Source: Salipaludibacillus sp. CUR1
Lineage (GTDB): Bacteria; Bacillota; Bacilli; Bacillales; Salisediminibacteriaceae
NCBI RefSeq assembly: GCF_021028955.1
Contig: NZ_JAIWPE010000009.1
Span: 1 to 64,000, forward strand
Length of the DNA: 64,000 nt
Direction of reading: 5' to 3'
The notes beneath the pieces are model-generated. The model was given only the letters and a program-made list of their open reading frames with translations, was not told the DNA's origin and made no database searches. Each line of letters opens with the position of its first letter. Within the stretch, counting starts at the first letter, position 1. Position numbers and translations under genes: made by a program. Positions 1 through 7,999 of the stretch are shown one piece after another.

Positions 1-224
1 CATTATTAGAAGTTGGTTTGGCGGCCATCTTCTATTATAACGAGAGGAGTTTTTTCTGTTACCACCCTTAAAGGTTAATTTTCACACAGGCAGAGCCTGT
101 GGTTTAAAAAGACGTAATAATAAAGCTGCCTTACAGGCAGCTTCAGATTGTCGAAGAACCCACTTTTTATAAAAATGCGGGTTTCTTTTTAACTTACTTT
201 AATGAAAAGTGATAGGAACGATGA

Positions 225-350
225 TTGAAGAACGAAAGGCGGCGACTCCTGTGGGACTAGCGCAGTCTGAAAATCCATTCTGACGATGCTTCGCTGAGTC
301 AGAATTAGTTGAAGACAAGCCCCACGGAAAGCCTCCGCCGGTAGTGATGA
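225..350 (+). repeat. Dispersed structured repeat, copy R1
   Basis: This segment aligns over about 120 bases with the reverse complement of 45,820-45,970. Shared blocks include GCGCAGTCTGAAAATCCA and TTAGTTGAAGACAAGCC. Between these blocks the two copies carry different but self-complementary stems: TTCTGAC/GTCAGAA here, CTTCCCC/GGGGAAG there. A second, outer pairing (GTGGG with CCCAC) is likewise kept with different bases. Conservation of pairing rather than sequence is direct evidence of selected secondary structure. Similar GC-rich intergenic repeats are known in Bacillaceae; the function is not known to me. Confidence 0.75.
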
Positions 351-383
351 GATCGTGAGATATCTTACTTTGCTTTTAAAAAA

Positions 384-430
384 GGCTGTTGAGAAGACTT
401 TCTCAACAGCCTGGCTGCCTTACAGGCAGC
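384..430 (-). terminator. Double hairpin terminator after ndk
   Basis: Two adjacent hairpins (12-bp stem at 384-411, 6-bp stem at 414-430) lie 36 bases past the ndk stop. On the minus strand the second stem is followed by a run ending in TTTTTT. The smaller hairpin duplicates the one at 123-143. Confidence 0.65.
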
Positions 431-466
431 TTTAAAGTGTGGATACATGTCGGGACACCCGCCCCT

Positions 467-910
467 TTAAATCCATTTATTAAGTGTTTTTCCGTATGAG
501 ACTAATTCCTCGTCGTTGAAAAACAGGTTTATTTCTCTTTTAGCACTTTCTTCCGAATCAGATCCATGAATAATATTCATAGAGACCTGTACGCCGAAAT
601 CTCCACGGATAGTGCCCGGGTCAGCTTCTTTAGGATTAGTTTTACCCATCATCTTTCGTGCTTCAGCAATTACCCCGTCACCTTCCCATACCATTGCAAA
701 TACAGGGCCTGAAGTAATAAAGTCAACTAACTCCCCAAAAAAAGGCCGCTCTTTATGTTCCCCGTAATGAGTCTCAGCAAGGTCTTTGGATATTTGCATA
801 ATTTTTGCCCCTGCTAATGTAAACCCTTTCATTTCAAATCGTGAAACAACTTCCCCGATTAAATTGCGCTGCACGCCATCAGGCTTAACCATTAAAAATG
901 TACGTTCCAT
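467..910 (-). CDS. ndk: Nucleoside diphosphate kinase
   Basis: Ndk transfers the gamma-phosphate of ATP to nucleoside diphosphates through a phosphohistidine, balancing cytoplasmic NTP pools. The product is 147 residues, the usual length. It begins [13 protein letters not shown] and carries the active-site NIIHGSDS motif near residue 115. A longer frame is open upstream, but the start at 910 has a GGGGG Shine-Dalgarno and matches family N-termini. It sits downstream of hepT as in B. subtilis. A good extended -10 promoter at 954-982 shows it is probably transcribed on its own. Confidence 0.97.
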   Translation of the reverse strand: MERTFLMVKPDGVQRNLIGEVVSRFEMKGFTLAGAKIMQISKDLAETHYGEHKERPFFGELVDFITSGPVFAMVWEGDGVIAEARKMMGKTNPKEADPGTIRGDFGVQVSMNIIHGSDSEESAKREINLFFNDEELVSYGKTLNKWI

Positions 911-953
911 GTTTAAAACCCCCAAGTATGTAGTGTGATAACAAACCTTTTTG

Positions 954-982
954 ATTATAGCAAAATTTCCGAGAATACACAA
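954..982 (-). promoter_or_regulatory. Sigma-A promoter of ndk
   Basis: On the minus strand TTGTGT is followed by a 17-base spacer and TATAAT, with TGC directly before the -10 (extended -10). It lies about 45 bases upstream of the ndk start at 910. Confidence 0.7.
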
Positions 983-1103
983 TTTTCCCAGTTTAATTTT
1001 TGGTTAGTGTCGCTAAACTTTTTTAAATTCTGTTTTATCTGCCTATCCTCCCAGATGACAGGATCAGGCAAAAAACATTTTAAGAGACCCTGACAAATAA
1101 AAA

Positions 1104-1127
1104 ACGAGCTCTGTTATAAGAGCCCGT
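1104..1127 (-). terminator. Terminator after hepT
   Basis: ACGGGCTCT/AGAGCTCGT stem (one wobble pair) followed by TTTTTTATTT on the minus strand, immediately past the hepT stop. Confidence 0.8.
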
Positions 1128-1131
1128 CTGT

Positions 1132-2103
1132 CTAAAATTTTCTGTCACCAATATATTTAGCTATTTGGGTTAAAGCTTCTTTTGCCTGGCTTTCCGGAAG
1201 TGGTTCAAGAGCAGAGAGTGCTTTATTTAAATACATATCTGCTACTTTCTTAGAATAATGGATAGCCCCAGTTTGTTTAATTTGATGAATAACCGATTTC
1301 ATGTCAATAGCTTCCGTCCCGCTTTGCTGTAAAAAAGACACAATCTTATAATTAAGGTGCCTGTCTCTCTCCATTGCATAAAGGGCAGGCAATGTCACAT
1401 TACCTTGGGCAAGATCGCTCCCGGCAGGCTTTCCGAGTTCTTTTTCTGTACCGACAAAATCAAGGATGTCATCGGTAATCTGAAAAGCCATCCCTACATA
1501 ATAGCCGTATCTTTTAAGCTGTCTTTGTACCTCGGGGGTGGCTCCGGCCACAACAGCTCCAAGATGACAGCTCACAGATATTAAAAGAGCCGTTTTTCTT
1601 CGGATACGACGCAAATATATCCTGAGATTCTGCTGCCAGTTAAACTGGTCTCGAATTTGTTCAACTTCCCCAATACACATCTCTACCATAGCATCTGCCA
1701 AAATATGATGCAGTTTGGGATCATCGCTGTATGTAGCAAGCTCAATAGCTTTAGCAAAAATATAATCGCCGGTATACATAGCTACGCGGTTATCCCATTT
1801 AGACTTAATCGTTTTTTTACCCCGCCTCAGTTCAGCGTCATCTATGACATCGTCATGGACGAGCGACCCCATATGAATAAGCTCTAAAGGGACCGCTACA
1901 TGCTTAATAGTGTTCAGGTCATAATTTCCAAATTGGGCTGCAAGCAGGACAAATACAGGACGTATTCTCTTTCCTCCTGCTTTTAATAAATGAGAAGAAG
2001 CTTCCTCTAAAACTGGATGCCGGGCATCAATATTCTTTTCTATTTCTTTTTCTATTTTAATGATATCTGGTCGTAAATACCAATAGATGTCAGTTAGTTT
2101 CAT
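1132..2103 (-). CDS. hepT: Heptaprenyl diphosphate synthase component II
   Basis: This is the catalytic subunit that, with HepS, extends farnesyl diphosphate with isopentenyl units to the C35 side chain of menaquinone-7. The 323-residue chain has the trans-prenyltransferase hallmarks: GGKRIRP at 43-49, the first aspartate-rich motif DDVIDD at 84-89 and the second, DDILD, at 211-215. The start at 2103 has an AAGGTGG site. In B. subtilis hepT directly follows menG. Here mqnP, ubiX and mqnA lie between them, so all quinone tail and ring genes are probably co-transcribed. A terminator follows. Confidence 0.95.
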   Translation of the reverse strand: MKLTDIYWYLRPDIIKIEKEIEKNIDARHPVLEEASSHLLKAGGKRIRPVFVLLAAQFGNYDLNTIKHVAVPLELIHMGSLVHDDVIDDAELRRGKKTIKSKWDNRVAMYTGDYIFAKAIELATYSDDPKLHHILADAMVEMCIGEVEQIRDQFNWQQNLRIYLRRIRRKTALLISVSCHLGAVVAGATPEVQRQLKRYGYYVGMAFQITDDILDFVGTEKELGKPAGSDLAQGNVTLPALYAMERDRHLNYKIVSFLQQSGTEAIDMKSVIHQIKQTGAIHYSKKVADMYLNKALSALEPLPESQAKEALTQIAKYIGDRKF

Positions 2104-2117
2104 TTTTGTCCACCTTG

Positions 2118-2975
2118 CTAAACAGAGTGAAAATATCCGGCAGGATTCCAGATAGAGATATTTTGCACCTTTTTCTTCAAAAGGTTTAATTCAAATGATA
2201 ATTCATAAAAACGGTGTAAACCTTCCAGATGTTTTTCTGAAAGCTCATAATTTAAATTTGAAAAATAATCCTTCCAAAAACGGAAAGAACCGCCTAATTG
2301 AAATTGTATAGATTGAATCATTTCCTCAAAGCCGCTCTCGAGACATTGCTGCTTACTATTAAGAAATTCACGGTGTACATCAGCGAGGAGAAGGGGCTGG
2401 TTTTTCCATGCTTCCTCCCGCACCGCAAAAACAGCATAAGTCATCGGCAGACCTGTAAAATGCCTCCATAACTCCCCGAGGTCATAACAATAGACTTCAG
2501 GAGCCAATGAAAATTTCGCCAGTATCGCATCGTCCCCAATCAGCAAACAGCCATCGTGCTCAGTCATCATTTGGGAATAATCAGGGAAAGTTGTTTGATA
2601 ACCAACATTCAGCTGATAGAATTTTTGAAGAATAATTTTTAATAAATTTACTGAGGTTGCGGAACTGGATGTTAATGCTATAGATTTACCATCTAATTTG
2701 TCTATAGGATGTTTAGAAAATAAGAAAATGGACCCTACTTCCTTAGTGGAAGAAACAGATAAATCAGGCAGAATTTTATACTCCTCGCTATGTTCACCAT
2801 AGGAGAAGGAGGAAATCCCTCCTACATCGACGAGACCTCTTTCCATATCTTTGTTCAGTTTAGACGGGATGGCCGGCACAAATTCACACCCTGCTTGTTT
2901 AAGGCTTTCCCGATCAGCATAATAAAACATGGGCCGTATATTCGTGTAAGAGATTTCACCTATTATTAGGCTCAT
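2118..2975 (-). CDS. mqnA: Chorismate dehydratase, futalosine menaquinone pathway (MqnA)
   Basis: MqnA converts chorismate to 3-[(1-carboxyvinyl)oxy]benzoate, the first step of the futalosine route to menaquinone. The 285-residue protein has the periplasmic-binding-protein-like fold signature of the MqnA/MqnD family: N-terminal IGEISYTNIRPMFY, a VDVGGISSFSYG segment near 60 and the GDDAILAKF stretch near 150. The start at 2975 has a GGGAGG site and overlaps the ubiX stop as ATGA, so the two are translationally coupled. A few in-frame upstream codons belong to ubiX. MqnD is the closest alternative, but the N-terminal motif and neighbours favour MqnA. Confidence 0.85.
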   Translation of the reverse strand: MSLIIGEISYTNIRPMFYYADRESLKQAGCEFVPAIPSKLNKDMERGLVDVGGISSFSYGEHSEEYKILPDLSVSSTKEVGSIFLFSKHPIDKLDGKSIALTSSSATSVNLLKIILQKFYQLNVGYQTTFPDYSQMMTEHDGCLLIGDDAILAKFSLAPEVYCYDLGELWRHFTGLPMTYAVFAVREEAWKNQPLLLADVHREFLNSKQQCLESGFEEMIQSIQFQLGGSFRFWKDYFSNLNYELSEKHLEGLHRFYELSFELNLLKKKVQNISIWNPAGYFHSV

Positions 2976-3583
2976 GATGTGCTCCCTCCCCATCTTTTAA
3001 ACAAATCATGTGAGACACCTATTTGATCAAGCACTTTTCCCACCATGAAAATGACCAGCTCGTCCATAGATTCAGGATTATGGTAAAAACCCGGCATAGC
3101 TGGAACCACTATACCGCCAAGATCACTTATCCGTTTCATATTTTCAAGATGAATCGAACTGAGCGGTGTTTCCCGGGGTACAATGACGAGTTTTCTTCTT
3201 TCTTTTAAGACGACATCCGCCGCACGTTCAAGCAAGTTGCTGGAAATCCCTTGGGAGATCTTTGCAAGCGTCCCCATAGAACAAGGAATAATAATCATCC
3301 CATCGCTTTTAGCTGATCCGCTGGCAATAGGGGCAGAGAAATCCTGCTGGGTATGGTAATGAAAATTCGAATGGCCTCCAAAAAGATCCGTCAAACATTT
3401 TTCTTTATCACTAATGTCCATGTTTAATTCATAGTAGAGAACCTGCCAAGCTGCACCTGTCAGCAAAAAATGAACAGTGTGTCCTTCTTTTAATAACGCC
3501 TGAACCAGTTTAACTCCGTATATTGCTCCGCTTGCCCCAGTCATTGCTACTGTAAATACTTTTTTCTGAGCCGTTTTTGTCAT
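2972..3583 (-). CDS. ubiX: UbiX-family flavin prenyltransferase (MqnM-like)
   Basis: UbiX-type enzymes prenylate FMN with dimethylallyl phosphate to give prenylated FMN, the cofactor of UbiD-type decarboxylases. In the futalosine route this pair (MqnM/MqnL) removes the ring carboxylate. The 203-residue protein has the FMN-binding TGASGAIYG loop at about 15-23, the IIIPCSMGTLAKI segment and the VPRETPLSSIHLENM region. Its start (ATGA overlap with mqnP, position 3583) and its end (ATGA overlap with mqnA) show tight coupling. No UbiD partner lies in the window. Confidence 0.88.
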   Translation of the reverse strand: MTKTAQKKVFTVAMTGASGAIYGVKLVQALLKEGHTVHFLLTGAAWQVLYYELNMDISDKEKCLTDLFGGHSNFHYHTQQDFSAPIASGSAKSDGMIIIPCSMGTLAKISQGISSNLLERAADVVLKERRKLVIVPRETPLSSIHLENMKRISDLGGIVVPAMPGFYHNPESMDELVIFMVGKVLDQIGVSHDLFKRWGGSTS

Positions 3584-4440
3584 ATCATCAAATCTCCGAT
3601 CGTAAAAGCAAGCATAACAATACTAATGATTCCGTTCATGGTAAAGAAAGCTACATTCACTTTTGAAAGATCGTCCGGAGACACCAGTGAATGCTCATAA
3701 ACCATAATAGCACCTACGATAAGAATCCCCGAAAGAAAAATCCATCCCAGTGGTGTAATAAAAAACAATGAAAGCATCGCAGCGAAACTGATAATATGAA
3801 AGCCTTTAGCAAATAAGAGAGCATTGGCAATACCAAAATAACTTGGAATAGAATATAAATTTACCTCTTTATCATACGAGGCATCCTGAGTCGCATAGAT
3901 TACATCAAATCCTGCAGTCCACAAAGCTACTGCAACGAAAAGCATAAAAGCTTCCCATGTTAAGGTACCGGTCGCGCCTACCCATCCGCCAAGAGGCGCA
4001 ATGCCAATGGTTATTCCGAGAAAAACATGGCATAACCACGTAAATCTTTTAGTATACGAATAAAATACAAGGAAAAAGACTGCCACCGGCAGTAAATAAA
4101 CAGCTAGCATATTTAACTGGAAAGCAGCAAAAAACAGTAAAGCGAACGAACCAGTAATAAAGGCTACAGTTTCTATTTTAGATAATAAGCCTGCTGGTAT
4201 TGCTCTGTCTTTTGTCCGCGGATTAGCTTTATCTATTTTTGCGTCAATCAGCCTGTTCAGTGACATGGCTGCGCTTCTCGCACCCACCATTGCTAACGTA
4301 ATCCATATCCACTCCGCTAAAGTGGGCCAATTCCCCTCTATTAGCAAACTGCCTAATACTGCGCCAATAAATGCAAATGGCAAAGCGAAAACAGTATGTT
4401 CAAATTTTATCATTTCTAATATTATTTTTATTTTTTTCAT
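3580..4440 (-). CDS. mqnP: UbiA-family prenyltransferase (MqnP-like)
   Basis: This polytopic membrane enzyme transfers a polyprenyl chain to an aromatic acid. Next to mqnA and ubiX the likely substrate is 1,4-dihydroxy-6-naphthoate, with the C35 chain from HepS/HepT. The 286-residue protein has the two UbiA aspartate motifs: NRLIDAKIDK near 70-80 and YATQDASYDKE near 190-200, among about eight hydrophobic helices. The start at 4440 (MKKIKIILEMIKFEHT) has an AAGGGG site; the open frame runs further upstream but has no such site. Without context it could be read as a UbiA 4-hydroxybenzoate transferase. Confidence 0.85.
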   Translation of the reverse strand: MKKIKIILEMIKFEHTVFALPFAFIGAVLGSLLIEGNWPTLAEWIWITLAMVGARSAAMSLNRLIDAKIDKANPRTKDRAIPAGLLSKIETVAFITGSFALLFFAAFQLNMLAVYLLPVAVFFLVFYSYTKRFTWLCHVFLGITIGIAPLGGWVGATGTLTWEAFMLFVAVALWTAGFDVIYATQDASYDKEVNLYSIPSYFGIANALLFAKGFHIISFAAMLSLFFITPLGWIFLSGILIVGAIMVYEHSLVSPDDLSKVNVAFFTMNGIISIVMLAFTIGDLMI

Positions 4441-4507
4441 TCTGGAACCCCTTTTTGTGCATGCCGAAAAATTCTCATTAATTAAGTAAGTCTGGAAAGT
4501 AATTTTA

Positions 4508-5209
4508 TTATTTTGTTGCAAAATGGGACGCAACAGCGCCGCCGGAATAAGATTTATATTTCACATGAGAAAATCCCGCTTCATAAAACAGCTGTTTTAA
4601 TTCTTTCTTACCAGGAAAACTCTGACTGGATTCCTGAAGCCATGAGTATTCTTTATAGCTTTTCGCAAAAATTTTCCCAAAAACCGGCATGATGTATTTA
4701 AAATAACCCCAATACACATGTTTAAACCCCGGCATCGTAGGCTGTGACGTTTCCAGGCATACAGCCATCCCGCCTGGCTTTAAAACTCTCTTCATTTCTT
4801 TAAGCACTTGTAAATAATCAGGGACATTCCTCAAGCCGAATCCGATGGTGACATAATCAAATTGGTTATCCGCAAAGGGAAGCTCCATGGCGTTCCCATG
4901 GATGAGTTCAATTTGGGGAAGCTCTTTTTCTTTTACTTTCTCTTTCCCTACAGACAGCATATTTTCGCTGAAATCAAGCCCTATAATTCTACTGTCAGCC
5001 CCTGAGGCCTCAGCCAGGTGAATTGTCCAATCTGCCGTTCCGCAACAGACATCAAGCGCAGAGGCGCCCGGGAATACCTTCATCTTTTTCATCGTGTCTT
5101 TTCTCCAGGCGACATGACGCTGAAAACTTATAATACTGTTCATCTTGTCATATTGTCCTGAAATAGATTCAAATACGTCATGTACACGTTCTTCTTTTGT
5201 TCGAGCCAT
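4508..5209 (-). CDS. menG: Demethylmenaquinone methyltransferase
   Basis: MenG (UbiE family) makes the final C-methylation of demethylmenaquinone using S-adenosylmethionine. The 233-residue chain has the SAM-binding [10 protein letters not shown] motif near 49-58, GLDFSENML near 77 and the [10 protein letters not shown] motif near 124, all typical of the family. The start at 5209 has a GGAGGAAGGG site, and the hepS stop lies four bases upstream of the start codon. It serves both classical and futalosine routes. Only the middle genes (mqnP, ubiX, mqnA) show which one operates here. Confidence 0.96.
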   Translation of the reverse strand: MARTKEERVHDVFESISGQYDKMNSIISFQRHVAWRKDTMKKMKVFPGASALDVCCGTADWTIHLAEASGADSRIIGLDFSENMLSVGKEKVKEKELPQIELIHGNAMELPFADNQFDYVTIGFGLRNVPDYLQVLKEMKRVLKPGGMAVCLETSQPTMPGFKHVYWGYFKYIMPVFGKIFAKSYKEYSWLQESSQSFPGKKELKQLFYEAGFSHVKYKSYSGGAVASHFATK

Positions 5210-5213
5210 ACTT

Positions 5214-6029
5214 TTACCCTTCCTCCACAGCGCACTGTTCTTTAAGCCGGTATTTCTGTATTAATTCATCATATCTTAATTGTATAAAATCTGCCGAACC
5301 ATTATTATGCCGTAATAATTTCTCCAGTTCAATCATTGAAGCTTCGATATAAATATTAAACTGGTCTATTATAAATTTTTCATTGAGACTATTAAGTTTA
5401 ATTTCAGATGAGCCGCAAAAAAGATTTAAGGCTTTTCCACAGTACCCGTGATCGAGAAAAAGATCTCTTTCTGCAAGAAGTGATTTAAATAAGAAGAATT
5501 CTTCAATCAGAGCAACTCTGTCTGCCGAACCTGTGAATACGGCAATGTTTTTAAGAAGCGACGTGTAAACGTTCTTAAGTTCCCGAATACCAGGCTTGTA
5601 TTTTTTCTTATGCTGTTTATAAATGCTCATTTTAGATTCATTAATATCCTGAATCGATTTTGCCATAACTCTGATTAATGGCACATCTCCCAATTGTGCC
5701 AGCACATAATAATATAAGCTGCTGTAATAATCTCCAGCAAGAACGGTAAGCTGGCGTTTTGTTTTTAACGTTTCCGTGCCCAGTCCGTGGACATTGACAG
5801 TTTCATGAGTGTCAAGTGCAGCCTGGACAAACATGGCAGTTAAAATACAGTCATGTATGTACTGGCGCGAGTAACCTTTATCTTTAAGCATATAGAAAAG
5901 AACAGCGGCTTGATCGGCATCAACCACCGGGTCTTCTAAAAATCTTTTTATATAAGGATGGTTCACACGAGTATAAAAACTGTCGAACACCCTGTTTAAT
6001 TCCTTGTTGTAATTATCGAATGCCCTCAT
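5214..6029 (-). CDS. hepS: Heptaprenyl diphosphate synthase component I
   Basis: HepS is the non-catalytic, chain-length-controlling partner of HepT. The family diverges fast; this 271-residue protein keeps the helical pattern, the [10 protein letters not shown] segment near 75-85, and the conserved [16 protein letters not shown] stretch near 115-130. The start at 6029 has a GGGGGA site and gives the expected length, although the frame is open to 6083. It follows mtrB as in B. subtilis but is separated by a terminator hairpin, and an extended -10 sequence at 6088-6096 offers it a separate promoter. Confidence 0.9.
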   Translation of the reverse strand: MRAFDNYNKELNRVFDSFYTRVNHPYIKRFLEDPVVDADQAAVLFYMLKDKGYSRQYIHDCILTAMFVQAALDTHETVNVHGLGTETLKTKRQLTVLAGDYYSSLYYYVLAQLGDVPLIRVMAKSIQDINESKMSIYKQHKKKYKPGIRELKNVYTSLLKNIAVFTGSADRVALIEEFFLFKSLLAERDLFLDHGYCGKALNLFCGSSEIKLNSLNEKFIIDQFNIYIEASMIELEKLLRHNNGSADFIQLRYDELIQKYRLKEQCAVEEG

Positions 6030-6087
6030 CTGAAATCCCCCAGCGTCAAAGTCTGTCCAAAATATACGTTCGATTCCACACATGTCT

Positions 6088-6096
6088 AGTATATCA
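6088..6096 (-). promoter_or_regulatory. Possible extended -10 promoter for hepS operon
   Basis: TGATATACT (extended -10, TGn plus TATACT) lies about 60 bases upstream of the hepS start and just after the mtrB terminator. The -35 region is weak, so the assignment is tentative. Confidence 0.4.
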
Positions 6097-6221
6097 CAAT
6101 TGTTTCACACCGATAAGCAATCCTTTTATAAAAACTCAGGTTATGTATATGTGAAACAAGTACGAAAAACAGCCCCCCTTTTCAGGCGTAAAGCCCCGAA
6201 AAGAAAGCGCTGTCAAAAAAT

Positions 6222-6246
6222 AAAAGCAGGAAAAATACCTGCTTTT
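6222..6246 (-). terminator. Terminator overlapping the mtrB stop
   Basis: AAAAGCAGG/CCTGCTTTT stem with a seven-base loop, followed by ATTTTTTGAC on the minus strand. It touches the mtrB stop codon and should separate folE-mtrB from hepS. Confidence 0.75.
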
Positions 6247-6463
6247 ATTCACCGTTTTTCATTTCTCCATGGGCTGTTTGAAGAGTTGCCTTGCCCCGGA
6301 TTTTAATAGCGGAAGTATGTTCAGTAAATTGAGCAATCATCATTTCATTCTTATCCAGTTTTTCTGAGTGATGAAAGCGTGTATCCGTTCCCCTCGTTAA
6401 CCCAATAACGTTAACGCCGTCTTCGTCTGCTTTAATTACAATATAATCATTTGAATCTGCCAT
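6245..6463 (-). CDS. mtrB: trp RNA-binding attenuation protein (TRAP)
   Basis: TRAP forms an 11-subunit ring that, with bound tryptophan, wraps trp leader RNA at GAG/TAG repeats and causes termination or blocks translation. The 72-residue product has the family core: DYIVIKA, the tryptophan-binding [16 protein letters not shown] segment around 25-40 and the RNA-binding [10 protein letters not shown] stretch near 55. The start at 6463 has GGGGAGGAGAG at proper spacing; seven open upstream codons lack one. No trp genes or clear TRAP-binding repeats are in the window, so targets lie elsewhere. Confidence 0.95.
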   Translation of the reverse strand: MADSNDYIVIKADEDGVNVIGLTRGTDTRFHHSEKLDKNEMMIAQFTEHTSAIKIRGKATLQTAHGEMKNGE

Positions 6464-6489
6464 AATATACTCTCTCCTCCCCATTTTGA

Positions 6490-6585
6490 CTAAATTAACA
6501 GTAAGTATGCAATATAAACAGCAGCCAGTACAACTCCGACAGGCAACAGCCAGCTCAGCAGTTCATTTTTTTCATTGTTCTTCAT
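6490..6585 (-). CDS. 32-residue single-pass membrane peptide
   Basis: This small reading frame lies between folE and mtrB, which are usually adjacent. It begins [12 protein letters not shown], then has one hydrophobic helix of about 20 residues and ends YLLLI. An AAGGGGTG Shine-Dalgarno is placed seven to eight bases before the ATG at 6585. The stop is 26 bases before the mtrB start, and the mtrB ribosome site fills the gap. The charged N-terminus, strong ribosome site and position support a real gene. I recognise no family and propose no function. Confidence 0.65.
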   Translation of the reverse strand: MKNNEKNELLSWLLPVGVVLAAVYIAYLLLI

Positions 6586-6626
6586 TCCGTTACACCCCTT
6601 AACTATCGTGCTCCGGAACAGGTTAT

Positions 6627-7193
6627 TTATTCTTTAATAAGGGAAAGCACTTCAGCCCTTGCTGCGTCACTTCTCTCGAATGCACCTCTTACAGCGGAAG
6701 TCACTGTCTTTGATCCCGGTTTCCTGACTCCCCTCATAGTCATGCACATATGTTCTGCTTCAATTACAACAATAACCCCTCTTGGTGTTAGCGTGTCTAC
6801 AATTGAGTCAGCTATTGTAGAAGTAATCCTTTCCTGAAGCTGAGGTCTGCGTGTGACCGCTTCAACAGCGCGAGCCAGTTTACTGAGTCCTGTTACCTTA
6901 CCTCCTTTTGGTATGTAACCAATATGTACTTTACCAAAAAAAGGAACGAGATGATGTTCACACATTGAATAAAAGGGAATATCTTTTACTAGTACTAATT
7001 CTTCGTGATCTTCTCCAAAAACCGTCTTAAAATGTTCTTTAGGATCTTGGGAAATCCCTTGAAAAACTTCTTCGTACATTCTTGCCACGCGTTTTGGAGT
7101 ATCTAACAGACCTTCTCTGGAAGGATCTTCACCAATAGCTTCCAGGATCATCGTTACGGCTTCTTCTATTTTAGCATGATTGACTTCACTCAT
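6627..7193 (-). CDS. folE: GTP cyclohydrolase I
   Basis: FolE (MtrA in B. subtilis) opens GTP to 7,8-dihydroneopterin triphosphate, the first step of tetrahydrofolate synthesis. The 188 residues include the zinc and active-site region [12 protein letters not shown] near 75-86, [10 protein letters not shown] near 102 and the [12 protein letters not shown] block near 145-157 with the second zinc cysteine. The start at 7193 has a GGAGG site. It heads the folE-peptide-mtrB unit, with a promoter at 7238-7267. Confidence 0.97.
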   Translation of the reverse strand: MSEVNHAKIEEAVTMILEAIGEDPSREGLLDTPKRVARMYEEVFQGISQDPKEHFKTVFGEDHEELVLVKDIPFYSMCEHHLVPFFGKVHIGYIPKGGKVTGLSKLARAVEAVTRRPQLQERITSTIADSIVDTLTPRGVIVVIEAEHMCMTMRGVRKPGSKTVTSAVRGAFERSDAARAEVLSLIKE

Positions 7194-7237
7194 TAAAACG
7201 GCCTCCGTTTCTTATTTTAGATGGACAGGTCGTTAAA

Positions 7238-7267
7238 ATTCTAGCACATCAAATGAAACAAAAACAA
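7238..7267 (-). promoter_or_regulatory. Promoter of folE-mtrB
   Basis: On the minus strand TTGTTT, an 18-base spacer and TAGAAT preceded by TGC (extended -10). It lies about 45 bases upstream of the folE start. Confidence 0.55.
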
Positions 7268-7313
7268 GAAAACGGCCTGTTTCACTGGATGCTTAGAATT
7301 CGCAGAAACAAAA

Positions 7314-7345
7314 AGAGTTCCCGTCAGCTAACTGCGGGAACTCTT
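7314..7345 (-). terminator. Terminator after hbs
   Basis: GAGTTCCCG/CGGGAACTC stem with an 11-base loop, followed by TTTTTGTTTCTG on the minus strand, about 30 bases past the hbs stop. Confidence 0.85.
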
Positions 7346-7373
7346 TTCATAAACCTTTAAGCCCTATATGTAA

Positions 7374-7646
7374 TTACTTAACTGCATCTTTAAGGGCTTT
7401 ACCTGGCTTGAAAGCCGGTACGTTGCTTGCAGGAATTTCGATTTCTTCTCCAGTTTGCGGGTTACGGCCTTTTCTAGCCGCACGCTCACGCACTTCAAAG
7501 TTACCAAAGCCAATTAATTGAACTTTATCGCCTTCTTGAAGTGAACCAGTGATGACGTCAAAAACTGCATCAACTGCACTTGTAGCATCTTTCTTTGAAA
7601 GATCTGTTTTTTCAGCAACTGCATTGATAAGTTCTGTCTTATTCAT
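7374..7646 (-). CDS. hbs: DNA-binding protein HU
   Basis: HU is the small nucleoid protein that bends and wraps DNA without sequence preference. The product is 90 residues, starting [14 protein letters not shown], with the DNA-binding arm signature [20 protein letters not shown] near 46-65 and the [13 protein letters not shown] end. The ATG at 7646 lies nine bases after AGGAGG; a GTG nine bases upstream abuts that site and is less likely. It is flanked by spoIVA and folE as in B. subtilis. Confidence 0.97.
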   Translation of the reverse strand: MNKTELINAVAEKTDLSKKDATSAVDAVFDVITGSLQEGDKVQLIGFGNFEVRERAARKGRNPQTGEEIEIPASNVPAFKPGKALKDAVK

Positions 7647-7997
7647 ACCATTCACCTCCTCCCAAACTTATAGTTGTGCTATTCCTTTTCTTTCACAATC
7701 ATAAGCATTTTATACTTGTTTCCCTGCAATTCATGGGATAACAAGGCTTATGTTAAACGAAAAAGCTTAATAATTCAACATTTTTTGCGTATTTCTTGGT
7801 TTTTTTATTATTTTTTTACCTAAGATGGCAAGAAAAAGCAAAAAAACACCTAAAAATTGGATAATACTTATCAACTCTACTCTCGCAACGCTTTCCAAGG
7901 CTGGATATTTTAAATATGGACTTTCCATAAAAATAACTTATAAAAGCACATAATTTCAAGCATAAAAATAAAAAAATAAGCCCTCCTTAAAGGAGAG
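7647..7997. other. AT-rich region upstream of hbs
   Basis: About 350 bases without a gene between hbs and spoIVA. It holds the hbs ribosome site (AGGAGG), an AT-rich leader where I could not fix a convincing -35/-10 pair, and the spoIVA terminator at 7979-7999. Nothing else was recognised. Confidence 0.5.
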
Positions 7998-7999
7998 CT
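7979..7999 (-). terminator. Terminator at the spoIVA stop
   Basis: AGCTCTCCTT/AAGGAGGGCT stem with one wobble pair, followed by TATTTTTTTA on the minus strand. The hairpin overlaps the spoIVA stop codon. Confidence 0.75.

Larger units (their letters stand above)
1..466. other. Gene-free 3' region of ndk with hairpins and a dispersed repeat
   Basis: No gene could be supported here. A short plus-strand frame is open from the window edge to a stop near 71, too short to identify. Hairpins include CACAGGC/GCCTGTG near 87-103, AAGCTGCC/GGCAGCTT at 123-143, an imperfect stem at 155-186, GGCTGTTGAGAA/TTCTCAACAGCC at 384-411 and GCTGCC/GGCAGC at 414-430. The last repeats the hairpin at 123-143. Between them lies a copy of the dispersed structured repeat (about 225-350). 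The 384-430 hairpins lie just past the ndk stop and probably terminate it. Confidence 0.6.

Noticed and set aside
1-71. Possible end of a plus-strand gene at the window edge
   Set aside because: About 22 codons with no recognisable motif; cannot be distinguished from chance.
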